Shown here one piece after another: positions 1 to 5,464 of a stretch of 6,028 nt of DNA. The DNA lies in contig JAUWRZ010000143.1 of NCBI GenBank assembly GCA_030610325.1, positions 1 through 6,028 on the forward strand, in the 5' to 3' direction. The notes below the pieces were generated by a model. The model was not told where the DNA came from and ran no database searches. It saw only the letters and a list, made by a program, of their open reading frames with translations. The position numbers and the translations under genes are program-made. Within the stretch, counting starts at the first letter, position 1. Every line of letters begins with the position of its first letter. This DNA comes from Sulfurimonadaceae bacterium. GTDB taxonomy: Bacteria; Campylobacterota; Campylobacteria; Campylobacterales; Sulfurimonadaceae.

Positions 1-1
1 A

Positions 2-394
2 GCGATCCTCGAGAGAAGTGCCGCGAACTATAGTGAAGGTGGATTCCTGCATCCCTCAGGCCTAAAGTATCGCATCATACTTTCCGGGAAGCCACAGCTC
101 ATCAAAGAGAGAGAAGTAGTCAAAAAAGGGAGTCGGATAGATGAGGTCCAAGTCCTCATAGATGGCAACTGGCAGAAAGTCGATCCGGAATATGAGTATA
201 CGATCCTCAGTAACTCTTTTATCGTCAACCAGGAGGGTGATGGCTACTTCTGGTTTAACAGGTACGGCAGTGAACTGAAAAACACCTACACTACCTTTTA
301 CTCTCTGATAGCTGACTTTCTTCGCAGAGAGAAGGTACTTACTCCCGGAGAGAAAGATGGTAGAGTGCAGCTTATAGATGACAAAAGGTCTTAA
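2..394 (+). CDS. 5'-nucleotidase C-terminal domain, 5' end cut off by window edge
   Basis: This is the last 130 codons of a larger gene, open from the left edge to the TAA at 392-394. It has no start codon in the window, so it is easily missed. The translation matches the C-terminal substrate-binding domain of the UshA / 5'-nucleotidase family. Near the start is GGFLHPSGLKY (fragment residues 13-23), the conserved Gly-Gly-Phe and Ser-Gly stretch. At residues 71-85 is NSFIVNQEGDGYFWF, which aligns with the family's F-x-x-x-GGDGY loop that helps bind the nucleoside base. The first Gly of GGDGY is Glu here. Family members are usually 500-600 residues, periplasmic or surface-anchored, and hydrolyse nucleotides or UDP-sugars. 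The metallophosphatase domain that does the chemistry would lie to the left and is not visible. The fragment faces the SDR gene convergently, 89 nt away. Confidence 0.85.
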   Translation, partial: AILERSAANYSEGGFLHPSGLKYRIILSGKPQLIKEREVVKKGSRIDEVQVLIDGNWQKVDPEYEYTILSNSFIVNQEGDGYFWFNRYGSELKNTYTTFYSLIADFLRREKVLTPGEKDGRVQLIDDKRS

Positions 395-422
395 GAGAAG
401 TATAGATACTCCGGTGTTCCCC

Positions 423-447
423 AAAAAATTAGCCCAGCAGGCCCCTT
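423..447 (-). terminator. Weak candidate terminator after the SDR gene
   Basis: Read on the minus strand downstream of the SDR stop, GGCC and GGCT flank a short loop and are followed by AA and six T (complement of the A run at 423-428). The stem is only about four pairs including a G-U, so it is a poor hairpin. The position and U tract are right for ending the minus-strand unit, but the call is tentative. Confidence 0.2.
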
Positions 448-483
448 TGCCAAACGGTTGTGCGTTTTAAAGCAGATGCTGGT

Positions 484-1182
484 CTACTCAAGACTACGAA
501 CATCCAGAAAGGCTCCGCTTTCACTCGCCAACACTTTTGGCATGACATCCATGACTCTTGACACTGTCGCTTCAGGGGACAAGACCATCCCCGCTTCATC
601 ACTTTCGCGTAAAGTCTGTACACTGGTGTAACGTGATGTGTCATGGTCGCCTTGCAAAATATCCTCTAACATCTCTGTCTTGACCAGCCCCGGTGCCAGA
701 GCACAGAGATGCGTCTCTTTCATCTCCGCCGCATAGAGCTTGATGAGCATGTTCAACGCTGCTTTGGAGAGAGAATAACCATTCCAGCCCAATGAGCCGT
801 TGACACTCGCTCCGCTTGAGATAGCGATGACCTGCTTGACTGCGATGCCATTGTGGATAAAGAAGTCCAGGATGACTTTGTTTGCCCACATGTTGATATC
901 CATCTCTGACTTCAACTGTTCCAAAGAGCACTGTGACATATCCTGGATGCGACCTAGTGTCCCTGCATTAAGTATCACCAGATCGAGCACGTCGACACCG
1001 TCAAACAGTCTATGAAGTACTTTGTGCAGTGCGACAGTATCAGCAATATCTACTTGCTCATACATGACATCAGTCGATGGAGTACGTCCCAGACCATAGA
1101 CATTCGCATCCTCTTTTAAAAAATATTCACGAAAGGCTTTACCAAGTCCTCTGGAACTCCCAGTTATAAATACGTTCATCAT
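484..1182 (-). CDS. Short-chain dehydrogenase/reductase (SDR), NAD(P)-dependent oxidoreductase
   Basis: A 232-residue classical SDR, close to the minimal single Rossmann-fold length. Visible motifs are the dinucleotide loop TGSSRGLG (7-14), NAG (72-74), active-site Asn97, Ser123 in ISSGAS, and Tyr136-x3-Lys140 in YSLSK. That is the full N-S-Y-K catalytic set, followed by APGLVKTEM, the usual loop after the sixth strand. Arg33 at the end of the second strand suggests NADPH preference (inference). The substrate cannot be told; short SDRs of this kind are often called sepiapterin-reductase-like or C-factor-like. It is cytoplasmic, with no signal peptide. Its start overlaps the stop of the upstream gene (ATGATGA), so translation is probably coupled. 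Two adjacent ATGs exist. The second (1179-1177) sits 5 nt from AAGGG and may be the true start, which would make 231 residues. Confidence 0.92.
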   Translation of the reverse strand: MMNVFITGSSRGLGKAFREYFLKEDANVYGLGRTPSTDVMYEQVDIADTVALHKVLHRLFDGVDVLDLVILNAGTLGRIQDMSQCSLEQLKSEMDINMWANKVILDFFIHNGIAVKQVIAISSGASVNGSLGWNGYSLSKAALNMLIKLYAAEMKETHLCALAPGLVKTEMLEDILQGDHDTSRYTSVQTLRESDEAGMVLSPEATVSRVMDVMPKVLASESGAFLDVRSLE

Positions 1183-1538
1183 CTCCCTTTTATCATCACG
1201 TCTCTAAAGTGTTCCTGCAGCCATTTGTGTAGCTGCATCTGTCCATAGTGGTTTAGAGCAAAGCAGGTAGTCACACCATCAAGTGTGACACAGAAGTCAC
1301 GCCCGGACTCTATGGTGAACCTTCTGGCATCAGATAAGAAATACCAGGCACTCAACATATTCCATCCATTCTCCAAAGCCGTGTCCATACACATCAGACT
1401 CATCCGTGCTGCATCATCACTGAGCATGAGTCTTTCATACAGCTCCTCTTCACTAAGGCTCTCCAATATGACGATGATATCAGTAGAGACAGTGAGCTGC
1501 AGATGTCTATTTACCCATTTTTCAATATCCATCGACAT
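1179..1538 (-). CDS. Conserved-looking hypothetical protein, first gene of the SDR unit
   Basis: A 119-residue protein I do not recognise. It has no signal peptide, no long hydrophobic segment and no catalytic motif that I can name. The N-terminal half is acidic and probably helical (ESLSEEELYERLMLSDD, 26-42). The C-terminal half is rich in aromatics (Trp59, Trp65, Tyr66, Phe67, Phe74, Phe82, Phe93, Trp106) and contains DFCVTLDGVTTCFALN (81-96), which could form a beta hairpin. There are three cysteines (50, 83, 92). A GAGGGAG ribosome site at 1541-1547 supports ATG at 1538, though ATG at 1532-1530 (Met3) is also well spaced. The TGA stop at 1181-1179 overlaps the SDR start, so it is almost certainly co-transcribed and coupled with it. 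It could be a small cytoplasmic regulator or partner of the SDR, but that is a guess. Reality as a gene is supported by the ribosome site, promoter and coupling. Confidence 0.75.
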   Translation of the reverse strand: MSMDIEKWVNRHLQLTVSTDIIVILESLSEEELYERLMLSDDAARMSLMCMDTALENGWNMLSAWYFLSDARRFTIESGRDFCVTLDGVTTCFALNHYGQMQLHKWLQEHFRDVMIKGR

Positions 1539-1578
1539 CTCTCCCTCTTTGTGATCTGGTCCATGGACTCCTAGAGAG

Positions 1579-1609
1579 ATTTTAGCATGATCCTCAAAGT
1601 ACGCATCAA
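1579..1609 (-). promoter_or_regulatory. Promoter of the minus-strand unknown-SDR unit
   Basis: On the minus strand an extended -10, TGC-TAAAAT, lies at 1587-1579. A partial -35, TTGATG, lies at 1609-1604 with a 19-nt spacer. Transcription would begin near 1572, giving a leader of about 34 nt before ATG 1538. The extended -10 is good and the -35 is weak. Confidence 0.45.
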
Positions 1610-1625
1610 GAATATCACGTTGCGT

Positions 1626-1631
1626 TATAAT
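1626..1631 (+). promoter_or_regulatory. -10 box of the ytfJ-nitroreductase unit
   Basis: A perfect TATAAT lies 39 nt before the ATG at 1671, predicting a leader of about 33 nt. No good -35 is visible, which is normal for epsilonproteobacterial sigma-70 promoters. Its presence downstream of the alternative ATG at 1587 argues against that longer start. It lies about 42 bp from the opposing -10, so the two promoters are back to back. Confidence 0.5.
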
Positions 1632-1660
1632 GCCTCTTCATATTACACTAACCTATCCAC

Positions 1661-1665
1661 AGGAG
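1661..1665 (+). promoter_or_regulatory. Ribosome binding site that fixes the ytfJ start
   Basis: AGGAG lies 5 nt before ATG 1671. This strong site chooses 1671 over the in-frame ATG at 1587, which has no such site and would put 28 polar residues ahead of the signal peptide. Confidence 0.8.
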
Positions 1666-1670
1666 AAAAG

Positions 1671-2180
1671 ATGAGACAACTACTTGCTTTACTGATCACA
1701 GGGGCGACCCTTTTTGCGCTTGATGTAGGATCGCCGCTTCCATCAGTCACACTACAAGATGATGAGGGTGGCAGAGTCGATGGCACTGCTTTCAAAAGTG
1801 ACATGCTGCGTGACAAGGTCCATGTCATCTTCTATGTCGATCCTGATGAGAAAAATCTCAACAACGCACTCTCTGATGCGCTGAAGGAAGAAGCGTTCGA
1901 CCGCTCAACGTATGGGTCAGTCGCTATTGTCAATATGGACGCCACCTGGCTTCCCAACATGGCTATCGAATCCTCACTGGAGAAGAAACAGAAGAAGTTC
2001 CCCGACACCATCTATGTAAAGGACCTTCAAAAAGTACTGGTAAAGCGATGGGAGATCGCTGATGACGACTCAGATATCATCATACTGGACAAAAGCGGTA
2101 AGGTCATCTACTTGCATGAAGGTCGACTTGATGAGACGCAGATAGAGAGTGCCATCGACTTGATCAAAGAGTATATGTAG
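1671..2180 (+). CDS. ytfJ: YtfJ-family periplasmic protein, thioredoxin-like fold without CXXC
   Basis: A 169-residue exported protein. The N-terminus MRQLLALLITGATLFA is a short Sec signal peptide with likely cleavage after Ala16. The rest resembles E. coli YtfJ and the HI0045 family as I remember them: an opening V-G-x-x-L-P-x-V-T-L strand; RDKVHVIFYVDP (thioredoxin-like beta strand); YGSVAIVNMDATWLPN followed by AIESSLEKKQKKFPD, matching IVNTD and SSLESNKKLYP in YtfJ; and DDDSDIIILDKSGKVIYLHEGRL, the C-terminal strand pair. There is no cysteine at all, so it cannot do thiol redox chemistry. YtfJ function is not well established. It is followed by a nitroreductase gene 17 nt downstream and probably shares its transcript. 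The start is chosen from the AGGAG site and the signal peptide. Confidence 0.85.
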   Translation: MRQLLALLITGATLFALDVGSPLPSVTLQDDEGGRVDGTAFKSDMLRDKVHVIFYVDPDEKNLNNALSDALKEEAFDRSTYGSVAIVNMDATWLPNMAIESSLEKKQKKFPDTIYVKDLQKVLVKRWEIADDDSDIIILDKSGKVIYLHEGRLDETQIESAIDLIKEYM

Positions 2181-2185
2181 TGGAA

Positions 2186-2190
2186 AAGGA
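2186..2190 (+). promoter_or_regulatory. Ribosome binding site that fixes the nitroreductase start
   Basis: AAGGA lies 7 nt before ATG 2198-2200. It favours that ATG over the in-frame GTG at 2180-2182, which overlaps the ytfJ stop by one base and would place this site inside the coding region. Confidence 0.65.
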
Positions 2191-2197
2191 AGCGCTG

Positions 2198-2827
2198 ATG
2201 AAAGAGCAGTTTTTAGATGCCATGGACTTTAGACATGCCTGTAAGAAGTTTGATGAGACTAAGAAGATCACCGATGAGGATATGCACTATATCCTCGAAG
2301 TAGCCAGGAAGTCCCCATCATCGTTCGGGATGGAAGCATGGAAGTTCCTAGTGGTCACCAACGAGTCTTTAAAAGAGAAGCTAAGACCCGCCTGTTGGGG
2401 CCAGGCACAGATAACGACATGTTCTCATCTTGTCATCGTCCTCGCCGGGATAGAGAGTGTAAAGCCAGACAGCGGCATACCTGAAAAGCGATTTTCCAGA
2501 CGGGAGATGCCCCAAGAGAAGCTAGACATGTACCTGGGGCTTTATGCGAGTCATCTGGAGAAGACACTCAGCAGTGACCATGAGACCTACTCATGGACAG
2601 CCAGGCAGACTTATATCGCGGCAGGCAACATGATGACGGCTGCAGCATTTGAAGGCATAGACTCCTGTCCCATAGAGGGGTTTGATAAAGAGCGTGTCGA
2701 GATCATCCTCGAACTTAATACTGCGAAGTATCAGGTGGCTATGCTGCTTCCTTTTGGCTACAGGATAGATGAACAGTCAGAACAGCTAAGAGTGCCCTTT
2801 GATGAGGTAGTGGAGTTTATCAGATAG
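2198..2827 (+). CDS. FrxA/NfsB-like FMN nitroreductase (NAD(P)H-flavin oxidoreductase)
   Basis: A 209-residue cytoplasmic flavoenzyme of the nitroreductase family, which binds FMN as a dimer and uses NAD(P)H to reduce nitro compounds, quinones or flavins. The N-terminal FMN phosphate motif is FRHACKKFD (11-19, Arg12 and Lys16/17). SPSSFGMEAWKF (39-50) is the second FMN loop. The C-terminal half has ARQTYIAAGNMMTAAAFEGIDSCPIEGFD, split here as ARQTYIAAGNMM and GIDSCPIEGFD, then NTAKYQVAMLLPFGYR. This pattern, including D-S-C-P-I-E-G and L-N-T-A near the end, resembles Helicobacter pylori FrxA as I recall it more than RdxA. The length is typical. It probably forms an operon with ytfJ. ATG 2198 is preferred; GTG 2180 would add six residues. 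The physiological substrate cannot be inferred. Confidence 0.92.
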   Translation: MKEQFLDAMDFRHACKKFDETKKITDEDMHYILEVARKSPSSFGMEAWKFLVVTNESLKEKLRPACWGQAQITTCSHLVIVLAGIESVKPDSGIPEKRFSRREMPQEKLDMYLGLYASHLEKTLSSDHETYSWTARQTYIAAGNMMTAAAFEGIDSCPIEGFDKERVEIILELNTAKYQVAMLLPFGYRIDEQSEQLRVPFDEVVEFIR

Positions 2828-2954
2828 GATGTTCCACTGAATCCCTAAGACTCAGTACAAAAAATATGATGAAGTCAGCTTAAAACAGTTTGTTAATGTT
2901 TTAAAATATTAAATAAAAAGATCGTGGTTATTAATATTACTTTTATATTAGTAG

Positions 2955-2963
2955 TGATATCAT
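2955..2963 (+). promoter_or_regulatory. Extended -10 promoter element before the 43-codon ORF
   Basis: TG-A-TATCAT is an extended -10 at the end of an AT-rich run (2890-2950). The predicted start near 2970 gives a leader of about 30 nt before ATG 3001. TGATATCA (2955-2962) is itself a palindrome. No -35 is evident. Confidence 0.4.
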
Positions 2964-3000
2964 ACTCTTGTACGTACGAAAACAACACCAAAGGAAGCCG

Positions 3001-3132
3001 ATGATCGAACGACTTTTCTTTATGGTTTTAGGTCTTGTGACATGGACAGATGCGACCTCTAAAAAAGAGTTGAGGTATGTTACGCTGAAGCATGATACGA
3101 GATCGGGTTATTTGACAGAACGTCACTTATAA
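3001..3132 (+). CDS. Small ORF, 43 residues, unknown function
   Basis: ATG 3001 to TAA 3130-3132. It is preceded by AAGGAAG (2991-2997) at good spacing and by an extended -10 at 2955-2963, so its expression signals look complete. The product begins MIERLFFMVLGLVTWTDA, a short hydrophobic segment (residues 5-16) after one acidic and one basic residue, followed by a strongly charged tail with KKE, KHD and TER. It could be a tiny single-pass or periplasm-facing membrane peptide. Alternatively it is the surviving 5' end of a longer gene whose remainder has decayed downstream, where a broken reading frame lies. I recognise no family. It lies alone between the nitroreductase gene and the converging DUF1232 gene. 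Confidence 0.4.
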   Translation: MIERLFFMVLGLVTWTDATSKKELRYVTLKHDTRSGYLTERHL

Positions 3133-3153
3133 TACTTTTCAAGTACAGTGAAT

Positions 3154-3168
3154 GGTCGATATTCGACC
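3154..3168. repeat. Short inverted repeat, GGTCGA / TCGACC
   Basis: Six-base arms, perfect, separated by TAT. It is small enough to be chance, but it is one of several inverted repeats packed into 3130-3420. Confidence 0.4.
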
Positions 3169-3250
3169 CTTGGCACGAATCTATTTCGATGCCGAACTTA
3201 TGCACTTTTGATACTTTGAGAGTATTTTAAAGCAAGATGCAAGTGAAGCC

Positions 3251-3271
3251 CATCTCCAATTGTTGGAGATG
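3251..3271. repeat. Perfect 9-bp hairpin with 3-nt loop
   Basis: CATCTCCAA and TTGGAGATG are exact reverse complements flanking TTG. No T tract follows directly on either strand (TCACC precedes TTTT on the plus strand), so it is not a standard terminator. It is the strongest hairpin of the window and lies inside the broken reading frame. Confidence 0.6.
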
Positions 3272-3295
3272 TCACCTTTTAGACTTATGGTGACA
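3270..3295. repeat. Inverted repeat TGTCACC / GGTGACA, in tandem with the preceding hairpin
   Basis: Perfect 7-base arms (3270-3276 and 3289-3295) with a 12-nt loop. The left arm shares two bases with the right arm of the 3251-3271 hairpin, so the two stems could stack or compete at the junction. Confidence 0.45.
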
Positions 3296-3390
3296 CTTTA
3301 AGGGTATAGACTCTTCGGGTATGACGATCTGCATAGTGCCTTGAAAAAGCACAACCTGCGACTAAGACTATTACAGGACCATTCAGAGTC

Positions 3391-3417
3391 CAAACAAAAT
3401 ACCGCTTGACGCGGTAT
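3391..3417 (-). terminator. Rho-independent terminator of the minus-strand DUF1232 gene
   Basis: ATACCGC and GCGGTAT (3399-3405 and 3411-3417) form a perfect 7-bp stem with a 5-nt loop. On the minus strand the stem is followed by TTTTGTTTG. The hairpin lies about 60 nt past the DUF1232 stop. On the plus strand no T run follows, so it works in one direction only. Confidence 0.6.
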
Positions 3418-3475
3418 CTACTCTATAAAAAACCTCCAAAAAATACTTTCACATCTTAAGACCTTGACCTACCTG

Positions 3476-3871
3476 TCACTTAGATACGTCTGATCTCTTA
3501 TGATCTCTTTTAGTTTGACTTCCCTTCATCCCTCTATATAGCTTATACCTTGCGATCTCATCTGTCAATTGATCTATCACCATACCGATCACAAAAGCAT
3601 CATCTAAAAAACCGACACCAAGGATCATGTCCGGGATGACGTCTACCGGAAAGACGACATAAGCCAATGCCCCGGCTACGACCAGGTAACTTTTGGGATC
3701 TAATCCATACTCTTTGTCTCTTATCATATCAAAGAGAAGCCTGAAATCATGGTACCAGGTTCTTTGCGTATGCTCTTTTGCAAACTCTTCTGTCTTCTCC
3801 TCGTCATATGCTCCTGAGAGTCTTGAGGAGAGGAGCAGGGCTTTGTCTCTGTGTTCATCATCCATGTTCAT
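3476..3871 (-). CDS. DUF1232 (YkvA-like) small membrane protein
   Basis: A 131-residue protein with the DUF1232 core at about 43-110. Its signature YVVFPVDVIPD (71-81), preceded by YLVVAGALA and followed by the GFLDDAFVIGMVID helix (87-100), is diagnostic: the family has P-x-D-x-I-P-D plus an Asp-Asp in the next hydrophobic stretch. The domain is short, mostly hydrophobic and predicted to associate with the inner membrane. Its function is unknown. The N-terminus is charged (MDDEHRDK) and the C-terminus is a basic tail (KGSQTKRDHKR). ATG 3871 has AAGG seven nt upstream on the minus strand and is preferred over ATG 3865 (Met3). The gene is monocistronic, ends at the terminator at 3391-3417, and diverges from the protease gene. 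Confidence 0.9.
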   Translation of the reverse strand: MNMDDEHRDKALLLSSRLSGAYDEEKTEEFAKEHTQRTWYHDFRLLFDMIRDKEYGLDPKSYLVVAGALAYVVFPVDVIPDMILGVGFLDDAFVIGMVIDQLTDEIARYKLYRGMKGSQTKRDHKRSDVSK

Positions 3872-3960
3872 ATCATCACCTTCTTACTATCGACTCTATC
3901 TTGACATCACTCTTACGGATCGCAGTCAGGATGTATGACTTTGAAGAGAATAAGCCATAT

Positions 3961-4068
3961 TTTGATAAAAATACCAAATATAAACAAAATATAATGTATT
4001 GTGTTATATAATAATTGAATCGGTTTGCTTTTGTTCTTCTTATTATACAAAATAGTTACTTTTAGTAT
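3961..4068. promoter_or_regulatory. AT-rich divergent promoter region between DUF1232 and protease genes
   Basis: The 246-nt gap between the two divergent starts is strongly AT-rich in its middle. Plus-strand TATAAT boxes lie at 3990-3995 and 4007-4012, and a weaker TAGTAT lies at 4063-4068. The minus strand has TATAAT at 4047-4042. None has a convincing -35, so which are used cannot be decided. The TATAAT boxes would give the protease a leader of about 100 nt; TAGTAT would give one of about 45 nt. Confidence 0.35.
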
Positions 4069-4106
4069 AGCGAAGAACGATAAAAGCAGTTTTAAAGATG
4101 AGCAAA

Positions 4107-4112
4107 AAGGAG
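4107..4112 (+). promoter_or_regulatory. Ribosome binding site that fixes the protease start
   Basis: AAGGAG, within a run AAAAAGGAG, lies 5 nt before ATG 4118. It settles the start at 4118. An in-frame upstream TTG at 4025 has no such site, and its 31 extra residues would bury the lipoprotein signal. Confidence 0.8.
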
Positions 4113-4117
4113 ATAAG

Positions 4118-5464
4118 ATGAAGCGATATCACATTGCCATGATCATGACCTTTATCTTATTATCATCCATCTTTAACGGATGTGCTACGATGCAAAGCAG
4201 TGCACCTGGGATCTCATCATCACATGCATCTTCTATCTATATACGTGCTCTTGGAGAGAAAGATGCGATCAGATCAGGTGCAGAGAGAAAAGTAAGCGTC
4301 TATGGTGTAAGACTAAACGAACGGTTCCGAGGGAGCTCGACGACAAGGCGCTACCGGATCGATGAGAATGGAGATGTCCGTTTTGATATTGGAACGCGCG
4401 AAGGCAAAGGCCTGTGGTATGTCCGGATGGGGCTTGAACCTTCGACAAAAGTCGTAAAAGAGATCGTCTTCTATACCTCCAGTGGGCCTGATGCAGACTG
4501 CCTCGCTATTAAAGAGTCTATATTGAGTGGTTTTTATGACCGCTACGGTGGTGCCATGTTCAATGATGCGACTTATAGAGATACCGGGAGCTTCTTTGGT
4601 ACGATGATCAGGATGCTCGAGAGCAGAGGGGAGTTGGACCTGGGTAATAATCTCCTCATCGATGCGAGCTGCAATGCCACCAGACAATACAACGCCGGTG
4701 TCCCCTCACTGCTGATACATAATGGGAAAATAACCTTAGCCGAAAACAGAGATGGGCCCGAACAGCTGCAATATGAGGCACTTTTGGGCATCCATGATAT
4801 CAACACCATGCCATTGAACACACCAAAAAGAGCTAAAGCTGCTGTAGCCACCGGAACAGGTTTCTTTATCTCAAGTGATGGATACCTCTTGACAAATCAT
4901 CATGTCGTCAATGGAGCCAAAAGGCATTACGTACTGATAAATGGCAATAAGATCGATGCCGAGTTGATAGACAGCGATGCTGAGAACGACATCGCATTAC
5001 TTAAGATAGGCCATGCGACAAGACCTTTGGCCCTGCAGCTGGAAAGATCATTGACCGGTAGTGAGATCACTGTAATAGGGTACCCAAGCATCGCTATCCA
5101 GGGAAATGAGAAGAAGTCGACATTCGGTTATATCAACGCACTCTCCGGACTCAAAGGAGACCCAAGACAGTATCAGATCAGTGCACCGATACAAGCAGGT
5201 AACTCCGGAAGTCCACTTATCAACGATAGAGCAGAGGTCATCGGTGTCGTGGTCTCGACCATCAACCAATCAGCGATGCTCAAGACCACCGGTATCATCC
5301 CTCAAAATGTCAATTACGCCGTCAAGATCCGACATGCGGTCAACATGCTTGAAAAGCACGCTATCACATACAAGCGGTCTCAACAGACTGACCGCCTCTC
5401 AAAGACCGACCTTATTAGAGACACTGCCGACAGTGTCGTACTTGTCATGAGTGAGATGGATTAG
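4118..5464 (+). CDS. Lipoprotein with trypsin/HtrA-like serine protease domain, no PDZ
   Basis: A 448-residue product. Residues 1-21 form a lipoprotein signal ending in SIFNG before Cys22; Asn at -2 and Phe at -3 make the lipobox slightly unusual. With Ala and Thr after the Cys there is no inner-membrane retention Asp, so an outer-membrane anchor facing the periplasm is likely. Residues about 40-235 form an N-terminal region I do not recognise, with two cysteines (128 and 185) that could form a disulfide. Residues about 245-410 are a chymotrypsin-fold protease: GTGFFISSDGYLLTNHHVV gives His262, ENDIALLKI gives Asp291, and APIQAGNSGSPLIN gives Ser363, so the triad is complete. GNSGS replaces the GNSGG of DegP, as in many trypsin-2 proteins. 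No PDZ domain follows; only about 38 residues remain. Targets are unknown. Envelope protein quality control or processing is an inference from the family. Confidence 0.9.
   Translation: MKRYHIAMIMTFILLSSIFNGCATMQSSAPGISSSHASSIYIRALGEKDAIRSGAERKVSVYGVRLNERFRGSSTTRRYRIDENGDVRFDIGTREGKGLWYVRMGLEPSTKVVKEIVFYTSSGPDADCLAIKESILSGFYDRYGGAMFNDATYRDTGSFFGTMIRMLESRGELDLGNNLLIDASCNATRQYNAGVPSLLIHNGKITLAENRDGPEQLQYEALLGIHDINTMPLNTPKRAKAAVATGTGFFISSDGYLLTNHHVVNGAKRHYVLINGNKIDAELIDSDAENDIALLKIGHATRPLALQLERSLTGSEITVIGYPSIAIQGNEKKSTFGYINALSGLKGDPRQYQISAPIQAGNSGSPLINDRAEVIGVVVSTINQSAMLKTTGIIPQNVNYAVKIRHAVNMLEKHAITYKRSQQTDRLSKTDLIRDTADSVVLVMSEMD

Larger units (their letters stand above)
3152..3409 (+). pseudogene. 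Possible gene relic: one reading frame with two internal stops
   Basis: From ATG 3152 one frame runs 85 codons to TGA 3407-3409, interrupted by TGA at 3209-3211 and TAA at 3299-3301. The three pieces read like protein rather than random translation: MVDIRPLARIYFDAELMHF, then a 29-residue piece containing ILKQDASEAHLQLLEM, then a 35-residue piece starting GYRLFGYDDLHSALKKHNLR. No ribosome site precedes 3152. The frame differs from that of the 43-codon ORF just upstream, so a frameshift would be needed to join them into one ancestral gene of about 130 codons. I recognise no family. The evidence is only the look of the translation, so a non-coding structured region is an equal alternative. Confidence 0.3.
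3133..3475. other. Gene-poor structured stretch
   Basis: No intact gene is seen on either strand between the 43-codon ORF and the DUF1232 stop. The stretch contains the possible gene relic (3152-3409), hairpins at 3154-3168, 3251-3271 and 3270-3295, and the minus-strand terminator at 3399-3417. Nothing recognisable was seen in 3420-3475. Confidence 0.6.

Noticed and set aside
62..424. Long open frame on the minus strand opposite the left-edge gene.
   Set aside because: The plus-strand translation is a clear 5'-nucleotidase domain, so the opposite frame is a shadow.
1587..1670. N-terminal extension of the YtfJ gene to ATG 1587.
   Set aside because: It would start upstream of the perfect TATAAT at 1626-1631, lacks a ribosome site, and would place polar residues ahead of the signal peptide.
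2838..2861. Inverted repeat ACTGA / TCAGT after the nitroreductase stop, considered as a terminator.
   Set aside because: Only five pairs with a loop of over ten bases, followed by an A run rather than a T run on the plus strand.
3209..3211. In-frame TGA inside a protein-like frame, considered as selenocysteine or an alternative code.
   Set aside because: A second in-frame stop, TAA at 3299-3301, cannot be explained this way, and no selenocysteine-type hairpin directly follows the TGA. All neighbouring genes use TGA as a normal stop.
3876..3970. Open minus-strand frame just upstream of the DUF1232 gene, with a protein-like end (SYILTAIRKSDVKIESIVRR).
   Set aside because: It has no usable start codon or ribosome site, and it lies in the leader of the DUF1232 gene. 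It could be a trace of an older coding region but cannot be supported as a gene.
4025..4117. N-terminal extension of the protease gene to TTG 4025, giving 31 more residues with a hydrophobic start.
   Set aside because: There is no ribosome site before it, whereas AAGGAG precedes ATG 4118, which begins a clean lipoprotein signal.
4573..4851. Minus-strand open frames inside the protease gene (also 4313-4687 and 5048-5269).
   Set aside because: They lie wholly within a plus-strand gene with recognisable motifs and have no ribosome sites or family resemblance.
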